DNA of 64,000 nucleotides from Quillaja saponaria (lineage: Eukaryota > Streptophyta > Magnoliopsida > Fabales > Quillajaceae), in assembly GCA_029379385.1 (NCBI GenBank), contig CM055607.1, forward strand, positions 13,144,001 through 13,208,000. The letters are read 5' to 3'. A model generated the notes under the pieces. The model searched no databases, was not told where the DNA came from, and worked only from the letters and a program-made list of their open reading frames with translations. Shown here piece after piece: positions 46,256-59,854 of the stretch (the stretch's first letter is position 1; each line of letters begins with the position of its first letter). Both the position numbers and the translations under genes were made by a program.

Positions 46256-49200
46256 ATGATAAAGAGGCGATTCTATAAGTTCGAACATGCTGAGAAAGAT
46301 GATGCCTCAGATCCGTCTTCTTCTTCATCGGACTCTGAGTCTGAACTAGAAGCTGAAGCAATAGAAGAATCAGAAACTGATGCTAAGCCAGAAGTGAAGG
46401 AGGAAGTTGAATCGGGTTCCACCTCTTCTGGTTTGTTCTTTATTATTCTGTCACACACTCTTTTAATTAGCTGCAATGCAAAATTGCTTAAAGTTTATAA
46501 TTGCATTATATCTCATAATTTAAAGCCCAGACTTGTCTATAGTCAGATCTATCCTCATTTGTTTTATCTGGGGTTTCTTTGGATTCCAAAGTTGATTTTC
46601 CTGCTCTAGTTTTAGTATTCAACAATGAAAGGAATAGTTAATAAATGCAAAGGAAAATAGCTGGATAATTAGTGCCCCCTCTTTTCAGTGTTATTTTGTA
46701 TATTCTTTGTTCAGAGTTCTTTAAAGAAAATTGGGAAACTCAAGTATTTAGTTGAATGACCTCATGTAAACTAGATTTTAAATCATAAAGTTTTTCATGA
46801 AATCATAGGGATAAGAACAAGAGCATTGAAAGGATATCCTAGATACTTAAACTTCCAGATGGATACTATTACTTTATATTGCAAATAATAAGTGGGAAAT
46901 ACCTTTCTTTAATCCTGTTGGTTATTCATACTTCCCAGCTGAGATAAGGATGGCTGCTCTCGTCCAGCTGTTATTACAAGCAATTTACTGAGACCTCCCT
47001 TGATTATTGCTGTCACCATTTTCATAAGCATCTGTATTGTTGTTCTAAGATATGAAACACTTCTGATTTTTATTTTTTTTTCCTCTTATGCTGCTTTAAC
47101 GAAAGGAGCTCAAGACATTCAAACTGTTTTCACCTCAAAAAGATTCTGTTGTCATTGCTGATTTATGCATACCTTCTTGTCTGGTTTTAGGATACAAAAG
47201 TGAGGATAGCTCAGGAAATGAGATTGATGTCAACTCGTCAGGTAAGATTTGTTTTCACTGTCTTCAGTAATTGAATTCCAGTGTCCTTTTGTTTGGATAA
47301 GGCAATGTGCCTTCCGTGCAAAATTTGTGCGTTTGGTTTGATTGTATTACTATTACATTCTCTTTTCCTTTATCACAACAAAATCTATGATGAGTTTCAT
47401 GCAGACCCCAAAAATTCCTCATCCATTCTTTAGCATCTAATGTCCAAAAAACATGAGCAAATATGTTATGGTTGCAACGTTTCATATGCACTTGTTGCAG
47501 AGCTTATATAAAATATGACATAAACATCTGGAGATTGCCTACTTAGGCCTCTGAACATAACTTCTGTATCAGTAATATGTCTTGTTCTTACAAGAACACG
47601 AAGGCTTCAAATAATTTGCTTTAGGCATGGTGTGAGTTTAATAGCTACTGAGAAAATAGTGAAGGAAGAGAGTCTTGGGGTAGTGACGAGTTGCTCGTAA
47701 ATTTATAGATGTTAACCTTGACTGGGGTCTAGAGGGCGAGCCTTGGCGCAACGGTAAGTTGTTCCTTTGGTGACCTGTAGGTCACGGGTTCGAGGCGTGG
47801 AAACAACCTCTTTGCAGAAATGTAAGGAAAAGGCTGCGTACATGTGCGCCCTACCCTCCCCCTACCCCCGCAATAGCCGGGGAGCACTTTGTGCACCGGG
47901 TGAGCCTTTTTTTTTTTTTTTTTTTTTAACCTTGACTGGGGTCATCTTGTAGGAAAATAATAAGAGGTGAGAAGAAACTGGTAATAGAAAGACAATTAAT
48001 TGCCTTAAATAAGTGTAGTTTGTGGCTGCTATTGACTAGGGAGGAGAGTTCCTAGCCATTTTATATATTTTACTGAAGACCTGTTTGTGATATAATTCTT
48101 GCTAGAAAAGCTGATGAATTTTAGTTATGAGAACAGATGCATATGATAGTTAGGGTTAGGGCTTCTTATTGGATAGCACATTGGTATACAGTTAGAGAAA
48201 AGAAGAGATTGGGAGAACAAGTCAACCATTGGATGGATCACTCCTCAAGCGATTAATTATTGTTACTCAAGTAGGAAAGGGACAAAGCTACTGTTCATTT
48301 GTGCATAACATTTTACAACTACAATATGAATCTGTTTGGGTGTTTTGGTGTTACTCTTTTCTTTTGATGAGTGCAAAAATTCTTGAGAGCACTAATAGGG
48401 TGTAACCTATGCATAGAAAAGTTTACTTTTCATCAATTACTAAAGAAAAAGAAAGAACGAAAAAAATCAAGATTGGTCTGTTAGTCCAACTGCTGCTATA
48501 GTAAAGCAAATTTGCAATTCTTGGGACCTTAAAATCTTTCTCTGCTTTAGTTATTTCAATATTATTAAGTTTGAGATACTTTCTCTCATTTTTAAGATCA
48601 TATATTATTGTATCAATAATGCATCTAACTTAACACCACCCCCATCTGGAATGGGCTGACCAAGGGCCAACTAAAAATTTATTGTGATTGAGCTTCCATG
48701 TAAAGAATCGGAAATAAACTGCAAGCCTTTAAGTCTTACTAAATAGCCTTTCCAAGCTTGTGATTCATTTCTACTGACACAGATTATTCAAACTTGGTCG
48801 AAAGGAAATTTGCTCGCCCAACCCAACTTCAGAATGCCATAACTTTTGATCCGGAAAGAATTTTGGGCCATGACATGCTAAATAGAAGAACAAGTTTGTA
48901 GAGAAATTACTGGGCATAAGGGAGTGAGGGAGAGGTTGAATGGTTTGTGAGGAAGAATACTTTTGCTGGTGAATGAGAACATCAACACATTTGTATAGAA
49001 AATTCTGGGTATAAGGGAAAGAGGGAGAGGAATAAAAAATGCATTTCTTATGTAAGAAAGAGGGAAAGAGTGAGAGGATGTATGATGGAGACAGTGTGTC
49101 TAGTGAGTATTTATATTCTTCAGTGTTTAGACAAGTGTTGTACTTTCTTCCACTGCATCAAAAATTAATGGCTTAAAATTGGTGTAAGTTTTATGAACCT

Positions 49201-51251
49201 ACTCTTGTTAATTGATCCTATCCACATGGTCGAGCATTGTTCTACTTGTGCCACTAAATGAAATTAGTATACAAGTGTATGATCATGAATAAGTTATTTT
49301 ATGATAATCGTGATCACAATTATCATTTCTCAGATAGACTTTGATCCATTGTCAGTAAATGATACTAAATGTCTAGGTCCTACCACTGTACTGTCATAAA
49401 CTTTGGTTCATAAAATTATATAACTTGAATCATAAAATTCTCATTTGAGCATTAAGTAGTTTAGAAATTCCAACCGTTTGTTGTACTGGAAGGAAGAACC
49501 TTAACAGAACATGCTTGATTGGTTCTACCAAACTGAAATACATATCTATGTTGTTGCTGCTAGTCAGTGTTATAAATTTTATTGGTTTAAAAACTTCCTG
49601 CACCTAGATCTTTGCAAAGGAACAATTTAACAGCTACTTTTAGTTACAGTACGACAATTTTTTTCCTTTTGTTGAAGAATCTCATTTCTTTTCTTTTGTT
49701 TTCTTGTGTTATATGCATTAAGTTCATCTAAATTTACACATTTGTCCCTTGAGGATGAACCATTCCTCCTAGATGTTTTACACCATTGTCACATGGCAGG
49801 TATGCCATTTTATGAGGATGATGCTGAAACTGGAAAAGAAAGAGAGACTCTTACTGATGGGGATTTTTCTGGTAAAAATGGTCTCAAATTATTGGAGAGA
49901 AAGTCTAAAGTCGTGGATGATAAGGAATTGTCACCGTCAGAATTTCCATCCTATATATTTAAATGCAAGTCAGTTTTCAAGTGCAAGATATGCCCCAGAA
50001 TCGTTTGTTTAAATGAGGACACCTTGAGGACGCATCTCAAATCAAAGGTAAGTCTTGTGGCATAATTTTTCTCATATTGATGTTTTCTATTTCTCGTTTC
50101 TGTATATTCTGTGATAACATCAATTCTTTTCACTTTAAGTTTTTCCTTTTGTTGGGGTGGGGGGAGGGGGCCTTCTGCCACATGCTTGCCAATATTTTTT
50201 CTTCCACAATAAGCTATTATGGCAGTCAACTGTGTTTACTGGGATTAGCTTAGGTACTTTGGCAATTTTAGTTTGTCTGCAAGAAATGTAGTAGACAATG
50301 CAGCTGAGGATTGTGCAAAAGAGGATTCACAATTCTCAAGCATGAGTTGTTATTGTAATTGGAGAACTTAAAAATAGGATCACCTGGAATGGGATCATGG
50401 ACATCATCAATTGTAATAAACTCCCGAATTTCTTAAACTGAACCATTTGAAGTTGGGAAGATGTGATGTAGAAGACAGCCGTAACTCTTCACCCAGCATA
50501 CCTGTACCTACTTGGATTCACTGACAATACCCCCATTATTTGAAGGAAATTGCAACCTGCTCCAAACTTGATTCGTCAACAATTCTATTTAGAAATGGAT
50601 GGTAGCAACTGTAACTTCAATCATTTGTAATAGAACAGGACAAAAATTGCTCCACAGGTTATGGAGTTCTTTAAGGCCCCACAACATCCCCAAACAAGGG
50701 ATGATAATATGGCTTTCAATTCTGCCAACAGCTTCTGGTTTATCAAGTTGGAGAGGATGACTGTCATCGTATACCTACTATTAACAATTCTAATGATAGC
50801 TTTCTTGTTACTGTAGAGGCATTCTCGGTCAGAGAAGCTACTGAGTGAAGGTAGGCTAAAGTCCATGCTAAACAGCGATGGTGAAATTGAGGATCAAGAG
50901 ACGGCTGCAGAGATGCATGCTAGAATTCTAGCTATTGCGGAGGTTAGCTTTATTTACCTTAAAAGAACAAAAAATGGAATTGAAGAGGTTCACAAGTAGG
51001 AAGCTAAGTTATAATTTAATTTTTTTTCAGCAAAATCCAAAAAAGAAAAATGAAGGCAGAAAGAGACAGAAGAAGAGGTCCAAAAATAAGGTAAGTGACA
51101 TGTTTTAGTGCATAAATTTTAAATCCCTGAATATACTAGGTTTCATCCATTTACACAATTTATATTACAGAAAATGCGAGATAATACAAACCCAGAGAAA
51201 AGGACATTGACAAAAAGCCCAGCCAAGAAGAGAAGAAAAGATGAGAACTGA
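46256..51251 (+). CDS. C2H2 (U1/matrin-like) zinc-finger protein, nuclear-type
   Basis: Six exons with consistent phases give 246 codons: 46256-46430, 47191-47241, 49800-50047, 50817-50942, 51031-51090 and 51171-51251. The start MIKRRFYKFEHAEKDD is chosen because acidic Ser/Glu-rich sequence follows directly; an in-frame ATG at 46124 would add 44 residues in what looks like leader. Residues about 20-60 are a poly-Ser/acidic tract. Cys137-X2-Cys140-X13-His154-X5-His160 forms one zinc finger, split by intron 3. The C-terminus (about 205-246) is Lys/Arg-rich (KKKNEGRKRQKKRSKNKK), a probable nuclear or nucleolar signal. This layout fits RNA- or ribosome-biogenesis zinc-finger proteins, but I cannot name an orthologue. 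Intron 2 (2.6 kb) carries an Au-like SINE. The short exon 2 (51 nt) is the least certain exon. Confidence 0.8.
47730..47927 (+). mobile_element. Au-like tRNA-derived SINE with T tail
   Basis: About 198 bp beginning TAGAGGGCGAGCCTTGGCGC. It has a tRNA-related head with box A (TTGGCGCAACGGTAAG) and box B (GGTTCGAGGC), a body ending GCACCGGGTGAGCC and about 21 T. This matches the angiosperm Au SINE layout as I know it. It is flanked by perfect 16-bp target-site duplications (AACCTTGACTGGGGTC) at 47714-47729 and 47928-47943. It lies in sense orientation in intron 2 of the zinc-finger gene. Confidence 0.95.
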
Positions 51252-54200
51252 GTTGTCAATTGGTCATGCCTTGTTTTTAGGGTAAAAATTTTGGTATACT
51301 GTGTAAGATTTTCTTGGCAGGGTTGGGATGTGTTGTTTATGGATAGTTATTTTTCGTTTTGGGATCCCTTTTTTGTTATTCCTCCACACGATTTTACTTC
51401 GTTATTTTTTATTATTTCCCTTGGATGTTCTCTCTTGAATTGTTTTTCCTTCTGATCTTTTGATTCAAAGAAAGTAGAGACAATTAGATTGTAAAACTCA
51501 GTTGTGTTAGACTCTTGACATCTTTTTCTTTTTTCCTTTTTTTTCTTTTGTTGGTTCATTTGAAGTCCTAGCGGGCTCTATAAGCTATACATTAGGGAGT
51601 AGCTTACCGTTCTTAAAAATCCTAGATTCCTTGATCATAATGAGGTTTTGAACATGAAAGACTCAAGTTCTGACGACTGATGTTATAATGTTTGGGGCTC
51701 ATCTAATTTTTGAATTTGTCTTGTGGATATTTTTGTTCATACTAAAGCCAACATGATTTCTCCTGTTTGTAAGTAATAATACCAATATTTTGGCCGTCAG
51801 CACATGAAAAAGCAATTTGTTGAACAGGATTACTAAATTTGAGGCCATTTGGAATTCAAATTACAAAAGTCAAATCGGTGAAAAGTTAAATTGTGTTTGG
51901 TATATAGATAATCAAGAACATAAAATAAAAAATTTGAGGGAGAAATGGGTCAGAAATAATTGATAATATATAAAAGGATAAAAGATAAATTAGACAGTTT
52001 TATTATTATATATAATTTAAAAAATCAAAAATTTCTCTATAGTTATCTCTTACAAATTTTTCTGAGTTAGACTGATTGTGATTAAAATAACAATCTTTAT
52101 AGTCCTCTAAAAAGGGTGTACAATTTTAAACAAATTCTTCAAGGGTAGTATGTTTTAAAAATATTATTTTTTATTTTTTATTTTTAACGGAGAGGGAGAA
52201 GGGAAAAATAAATTCTCAAAGTTGATTTTCAGGAAAGTATCTTTAAATCTCCTGGATAGAAAAAGATAATAGATGTTACTGTACTAGTCAAGGTCGTGGG
52301 TGCATAAAGGAGAGACCGGACATACTTGCAAGCGGAGGAAGAGGGAGAGAAGGGGTTTGGAGGAGGAGAGAGGAAGAGCGAGTTCAAACTCACCCCTAAA
52401 AGAATTATTATTATTTTTTATATAGAAAATAATTTTTTTTACCGAATTCTAAAGAATTGCAATATTTTTTGGGTATTTTTTTTCGTACAATTAATTATTA
52501 ATCCTAAGTTATTATTTATTTCTTTTAGTTCATTTACTTAATATTTGTCAGTTTAATTATTGAAAGTGTACTCTAAATTATTTACTTTTTTTTTTGATTT
52601 AACCATTTAATTATTGTGGTATGCTTAGCACTGTTTACTTGAAATGTTAATGTTATGTATATATATTATTTCATCACTTTAAAATTTGTGAATGAATGCA
52701 CAATTTATAATTATTCTATATATTATAATAATTGACAAATTGAATTGAAAAAAAAAAAGATAAATTATTTAGAATGCACTTTCAATAATTGAATTGAAAA
52801 AAAGACCAAATAATTAAATTTAAAAAATAGAAAATATTTACCAAAAACACATTTTGTAAAAAAATTATACACTCCTTCGGGGGGATTTGAGAGTTCTTGG
52901 TACAACTTACCTGTTTCTTAAAAGGTTACCGAGTCAGTTGACCGTTATGGTTGGAACATAATTGAATTTGATTTTTATTTATTTTTTATTCCTAGGAGTA
53001 AAGAAATTGCATGTGGAGGAGTTTTTTTTCAAACTCACATTCGATGTAACTGCTCGAGTCTGAAACTTTTCCTTCTCCAATAAGGGTGCCCTGTCAGCAA
53101 CTGGTTGGCAATTTAAATTCTGAATATACAACTAAAAATTCTGGGTTGGATTCTACTTTCTCTGGTCCCCCAGCAGCACGGACAACACGGCCATCAACCA
53201 GGCTGCCATTGAATTATCCACACAAGTCTTCAAGCAAGGGAAGCATATTAGAATTTTTGGCCTTCAGTTCAATTCAGATCTGGATAAGGAATTTACAGCT
53301 CAAACCACTTGATTTGAGCTTTGATCAAGCCACATATTTACTCAGTTCACGATTCAAAAGAAAAATAAAAATAAGAAAAGGCTAAAAAGCTGACTAATAA
53401 CCATAGTCATCACATGCTTCAATACTATCATAAACACGTGTCAATTAATCATATGCTTGATATTATAAGCATGTTATCATGATTTTGTTCATTTTATCGG
53501 TCCATACATATATTTGGTTTAATTTAATTACACTTGCACATAGACAGTATATCCGGGCAAAATACTAAACATGAAGCCTATAGGGATTATATATAATGTG
53601 GCTTATTTTTTCGTGGCTCTGGATCTCTATAATTTCTATTTTTCATGGCTTAATATGATTTATTATACTTTAATCTTATTTATCATGAGTTAATTTTATT
53701 TATCATGATTTGAATGTCAATGGCATAAGAAATTTTGTTTTATTACATGTTTTGATTAAATGCCTCATAAATATGTCTTAAATTATATTGAAACCGTGTT
53801 GTTACTTTGTATTTTGGACTCTTTGTATATCTTTTTGTCCATGCTAAATTGGTTCCATTATCATTTACATATTCTTTGTGTCTGGGCATAGATAAAATGC
53901 CATGTCTTCTGAAGCTTAATTTTTTAAATTAGACTTTCTCATGTCTGATTCTGGTCATTAAAGAATATGACTTCGCCATTTAAAATAAGTCCATCCCAAA
54001 TTTATTTATAATTATTAAAAAAGAAAAAGAAAAAAGAAGTAGACAGGGAAGGCAGTGAGACGAAGGATAAGGAGACTACTGGTGGAGATGGAGTTATCTT
54101 TGTCCCTCTTTTCTCTGCATCTCTTCTCTTGCCCCAAGTCCAGCGGCACAGTCCAGGATTCAACTGGTTTGAATATTTGCTACCCAGTACCTAGATTTAT

Positions 54201-56942
54201 ATATTTTCTAGAGTGGTTCACATTTCTTATATATTTACACAATTGGCTTTAGTATTTTATAAATTGAAAATTCGGCTCAAATTATTACATTCTTACAATA
54301 TTCGGCCCAAATTTTTATATAATTACATAAGTGGCTTAATAGTTTAGTAATTTACATAATTACCAAAAAACCTTTCATGTTTTACATATATAAACCACGT
54401 TTAGAATAATTACACATACACCCCTAGATTTTTATATTCTCATATAAATGACCTGAATAATTCTAAAAATTACATATAGACCCATGAATTCTATATTTTC
54501 ATATAGATAGCCTAATTAATATTAGAATTTTACTAATATTTTGTTAAATATAATAAAATTGCATATTAAGAAAATTTATGCAAGTATCCTTATTAAGAAA
54601 TAAGTAGAAACCATTGTATGGCTAGTATGCCACTTTGAAACAAATTTACGACCTACAACAAGTCTTTAAAAGTGATTATTATTTGCTGCAAATTTAACTT
54701 CCAAACTTATTTATTATTTCAATTTCGAGTCAACTAACGACTGAGCCATACTTATTATTAAAGTGCTTGATAAATGCTCAAGTGATTCAACATACAGTTT
54801 AGTGCACAAAAGTAATATATACGGAGGCTAAGGAATGACCACGAAAGGAAAACATTCCTCCCCTTATATACAACTCTGAGTCAAATCTCAAAAATAAACT
54901 ATCATAATCTATAAATAGTAAACTATTAGTTTATATAAATTGTTTAAAATATTATTGATTATTATCTTCAGCAATATATTCTCAATTATGCAGTTTAACG
55001 AGTTTATTGTTGAGTTTGGCTTTTCAGCCGTAATTATAAATTTATTTCAAAAAAATATTCATCCACAAAGTTACCAAATCAGGATGAGCTCATCACCTTT
55101 AACACAGAAAAGGCTATTGCCCACCGTTGTAACAAATAGCTTGAAAAAGCCCATACACAGTTTTTCAACTAATGACAGTTCTTAGGAAGAGTGGCATTCT
55201 ATATGTCTCTCCTCGCCACTACAAAGATCAAGGCATAACAACCCGACCCTAAAGAGACGCACAAGTAGCTTTTTAGCTCTCCCAGCTTTTTAGCAAGACC
55301 CTCAGATACTAAATCGCTAAAGGTGCCAGATTTTCACCTGACCTGAAGAAAGAGCCTATGAAGATGACATAGGGCTAAAACGCCTATAGTCACACTCAGG
55401 GTAGGCATCACAAATTAAAAAATCAGCACCCAGGCAAAGCACCCAGATATGTCAAAGTGGCTACAAAACATTAACAAAACAAGCTCGGGTTTTCACCCAT
55501 ATTGCTCAAAGCAAGATATACTATTTATTTTAATACAATTGCATATTAGTCCCCGTCAACGGGCTAAAATTAAGCATAAAATGCTATCATAACAAGTTTG
55601 AACTTCTCAATTTGAACTGACAAATGTCGGAATAAAAAGGTGGAGTAGTTATAAAGTGTGAAGTAGGGTATGTTCTAAAGTAGAATACAACATAACTTCA
55701 AGACCAAGTGATAAAAGTATCACACAATCAATGCATCACATCAGTTATAGCACAGAAATTTCAAAAAATTTAGCACAAAAAGCACCCTGCAAACGGAGAA
55801 TTTGATCCAGTATACATTCCTTAAACTTGTTTTTGGGGACTAATTATAATACAGGATTATATCAATCCAATGATATTATTACACGTAGCCTAATTAAAGT
55901 ATAACAAACTAGTAACTAACACCATTAATTCCTATTAATATTATAATAGATGTCATTATCGTCCATTATTATGTAACAAACGTCATTATTATTATAATAG
56001 GTGTCATAACTATTGTGATTAATACTTTAACACAACTCTTATATAAAAAGGACTTAAAACCTCAAAACAAAGCAGATTATTTTCTAAAACTCTATTATTT
56101 ACAACTTTTCAGTTTATTTACTCTGACTTTTGTATCAAAATTTTTCTAGATCCAGAAGACCGCTCTCTCCACATCTTACAAATCAGATTACTACGTGAAA
56201 AACACTTCAACTAGTCAAATACAATCTTAAAAAATAACATTATAAATTTATTTTATTTAAAAACTTAAACATGCCAAAGTCAACGTCTTTAGATTGTCAA
56301 TGGTTTTTTTTTTTTTTTCTAAATTAATGTACATAGAATTTCATGCAATGAGGACCTTGAGGAGTTGAAACGCAACTAAGCTATTTTCTTGATGCTATTG
56401 AGACTTCAGATTACCAAGCACATGATTGTATAATTCAACCCAACCAAGCTTATATAAAAGATTACATATGAAGAGAAGAGAAAATGCAACATCAACAAGC
56501 TTATGGATATAAATAAACTATAAAAAAGTTCGTAAGTTTAATACTTGTCATCAAGCCTAAATATTAATTAGTAAAGATGAAAAGTGGCTTTTTGACAGCA
56601 AGCATTTCGTCATGCACACATTACATTTTAGCTAAACGGCAAAAGGTAACAAAGCCTACATTGGGTGAAATCTAACAAAACCGGTCATGTTCCTATGTGC
56701 TATAACAAACCAACATGTAACAGAGAACCAGTGGACAAAATTGATAACCATCAAAATGAGCTGGACCCAACACTGAAGTTTACAACGAAACTGGGTTTCA
56801 TCAGTAAAACCAAATGAACGCAGTATTCTAACCACGACTTGAAAAAAATATATCTATTGCAGATGACATGATTGCACAATGCATTCTTAAAACGAGAATA
56901 TTAGCCGGTTAAAAGATATACAGCCCCTATAAATTTGTAAAG
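51252..56942. other. Long gene-free interval between zinc-finger gene and ASF1
   Basis: The two genes converge here, so the edges are their 3' untranslated regions. A 99-codon frame at 53086-53385 (MPCQQLVGNLNSEY...) has a balanced composition and might be an exon relic, but I do not recognise it. Positions 54180-54560 are an array-like stretch of TTATATATTTACA-/CCCATGAATT-type words. Positions 55180-55560 are less AT-rich and unassigned. About 55830-56060 contains repeated ATAATAG-GTCATTAT words followed by a TATA-like CTTATATAAAAAGG at 56037-56050, possibly an LTR promoter; no LTR ends were found. Confidence 0.4.
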
Positions 56943-59854
56943 CTAAGATTCCTGCACATCTGAAGGATTAAGATCAGGTGATGCAGGTGGCTCTTCTCCA
57001 TTTCCATCAGTCTCAGAAGGGTGATCAGGTGGAGGGGGTTGTTCCCCAGTTTCACTGTTCTCTGGGTGAAAATTGATAGGAAACTTAGTAACCCTGGGTT
57101 TGTCTGATAAAATGTTCCTTTGAACCTTATCAATTAAGACCTTCGGGGGAGGTTCCTCTCTTAGCTGCTCATCATAATCATTGTTCACATAGTAGCCCAC
57201 TCTCACAAATTCCTGACCCAAATACGAGCAGGTCAACAGAAGCACTGTGACACCAATTATATCTTCTTCTCGAATCTTTGATGGGTCTGGTGGGTCTGAC
57301 TTCAAAAATGTCAAAAAGAATTTAGAGAGAAGATTCTAGATGCAAATGGAACACAAGAATCCAATACAAGAAAATGGTAAAAAGTAGAGACATAAAAGAT
57401 TGCCTGTAATACAAAGCGATAGTTTCCAACATTGACTGGACCAACAAGTACACTCTCCAATAATTGGTCGTAAGTCTCATCTTCAGCAGAACCAACATAA
57501 ATAAGTTTCCATTCCAAATCTGTAGCCAGATGTCATTAAAAAAAAAAAAAAAAAGAGACAAATTGAGAGATCAAGGCATGGTGTTGAGCTTATCACGGTT
57601 CAAAAATTACAAAAACTATAATAAGTCCAGTAAGAATAGCAAAATTGCAATGTTTCTTCCTTTTGCAACACCATGTTTACAAGCTCATATTTACCATAAT
57701 CAAATCATAGAAGCAAAACCTATCTCATCTGTTCAGTATACTACCAAATTCAGGATTCTGCATTAACCTGTTGTGCAATTCACTATTATGCAATGGACGA
57801 GATAAAATAGGTACTGATGGAATCAAGTTATTATACAATGAAACTATCCACAACAAATCATTCCATTCAAAAAATAGTAATTGAAAAAGAAAGAAACAGC
57901 ACTAATGTGTCCATTTGTCTAACAGCATTGACTTCCCATAAGTAGAGGCCTAAACTCTCAAAAAAAAAGAAGAAGAAAAAAACACAAACAAACAAAGCAT
58001 TATTGTTGCACTGAACAAAAGAAAAAGTACAGACAGCAGTAAACAGCACCTGACAAAAGCTACCACATTTGCAAGCAAAAAATGCACAGGGAGGCATAAA
58101 CTAAAACGTGTCAACATTCTGCTAGATCGATTAGAGAATGGTAAAAAGAATTCAGCTTGTCAAGAAGATATAGGTTCTATATATATGTAAAGAAAAGTAA
58201 TAGCATTTAAGTTGCACTAATTAGTTTCTTAGACTAGGAAAGAGGCCTAAAACCCCTTCCATTTTCGATTGACAGATTCCATCAAGGTTGGAACAAATCC
58301 AATAATGCAATTTTTTGCAGATAAATAATCTAATAAGGGTCCGAAATCAAGTTTGAGACATTGGTCAAAGTGAGATTTTTCATGTATAAGTTAAGAACGC
58401 TCGGTGACAATGTTGATCTTTTGGCTAGAGAAAACAAACAAAATGCACACAAACATGGTTTTTGGTTTTATGATATGTAGCAACACAATTTAGAGATGAC
58501 TGATGAACCAGACATGATGAATTCCAAATGAAAAAGGAAATCCTAGGCTCCACAAAAGTCAACGTCATAGGTTAAGAGTCCAAGGACCCACTCAAAGAAG
58601 ATAGAAACTACCACTATAACATACTCAGTGGAGATGAACCCATGGCAAGAATTAGAGAGCTAAAATATTGGCTACAATGTAGAATCATTATCTCAGGGTA
58701 ATAACTACTAAGGATTATATCACCAAAACCCATAAAGGTGCAAGGCTCTATCTACAAACTATATGAATTTTCAAAAAGGTGCAAGGCTCTATCTACAAAC
58801 TATATGAATTTTCAAAAAGACTGAGTTCATAAAACGAGTACAAATAACCCAAAAACATTTAAATGCCATTTTTCACCTCCCATCAACATAAAGCAATGTC
58901 TTGACAACAGGTAAAAATGGAAATATTTTCAACAAAGGGGACTGGCTTAGTATGACGGGCTAAATGGCAAGTGAAATCATGCCTTGATGACATTGAGGGA
59001 AATATCATCCATTAAAAAATATCATATGAAGGGTCAAAGTTGGTTTAAAAGTATGATTAATCAAGTAATTGCTAGCTGAATGAAAGCAATCGGAAGATAA
59101 AGTTCATTACATAGTGAAGAAGATAACAAATTACACAACATTCCAGACAATTTTGTCAGTTAGCCGCACACTCCTTCAAATGCTTGCATACCATAAGTTT
59201 ATCGGCTGCAGATTTCAACAACAGAACATCCAAATACATATAATGTTCACAGCTTTAAGGTCATGTTATCTTATGAAAAAGAACAAGATTTAAGACGATT
59301 CTATTCAGTAAAATGGGTTATAAAATTACAAACCCTAACCAAGATACTAAATCATGCTTCACTCTCCAGCTCATGATAACAAGAAGAAGACCTGACATAT
59401 AATTTCTTCTTATACATAAGATCGGCCTTATAACTGTTTTAAACACCTCTACCTCATTTCTTCATCAAATGCCGACATTACCCAAAAAAAAAAAAAAGAC
59501 CTACACCCATTGTTGGCTGCAAGACCATCACTGGAATTTTATATATCTACCCAAATTTTCATTAACAAAACCCATTTGCTATAGTTCTCTTCCCAATTAT
59601 TTATCGCCCAATAACATAAATGAAAAAATTCCATCATATAAGTTAAACCCAAACCGAAATTTAAAGGAACCTAATAAAATTTCTGAAAAGATAATAGTCA
59701 CAAAGTTACGCAACAAATGGAAGTGTAAAGAAAAAGATAGAGTACCGTCTTTGAGAGGAGTCGAGCACTCGTAGGAGATCTCGAACTGAAACGGAGTCAA
59801 AAACGATGCCGGATTATCAAGGACTGTCACGTTTGTAATATTCACAGCACTCAT
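56943..59854 (-). CDS. ASF1: Histone chaperone ASF1
   Basis: Three exons (59746-59854, 57404-57519, 56943-57299) give 193 codons, the normal plant ASF1 length. The start MSAVNITNVTVLDNPA is the invariant ASF1 N-terminus. The whole immunoglobulin-like core is present: LTPFQFEISYEC, DLEWKLIYVGSAEDETYDQ, SVLVGPVNVGNYRFVLQ, DPPDPSKIREEDIIGVTVLL, then TCSYLGQEFVRVGYYVNNDY and the NILSDKPRVTKFPINFHPE segment. A Pro/Glu-rich acidic tail follows. ASF1 binds H3-H4 dimers in the nucleus and hands them to CAF-1 or HIRA during nucleosome assembly. Intron 2 has a GC donor (CAG|GCAATC), the only phase-consistent way to keep the conserved VLQ-DPPDP junction. Intron 1 is 2.2 kb. E2F-like sites lie about 235 bp upstream. 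LIG6 lies upstream in the same orientation. Confidence 0.97.
58735..58820. repeat. 41-bp tandem duplication in ASF1 intron 1
   Basis: AAGGTGCAAGGCTCTATCTA and the following 21 bases occur twice head to tail with an offset of 41 bp and no mismatch seen. Confidence 0.85.

Noticed and set aside
47730..47810. Functional tRNA gene
   Set aside because: Boxes A and B are present, but the cloverleaf does not close, the sequence continues into a SINE body with a T tail, and target-site duplications flank the whole unit.
47767..47952. 61-codon plus-strand frame
   Set aside because: It lies almost wholly within the Au-like SINE and ends in its T tail.
53086..53385. 99-codon plus-strand frame as a gene
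   Set aside because: The composition is protein-like, but there is no recognised domain and no supporting splice structure. It may be a relic, and I mention it only in the interval description.
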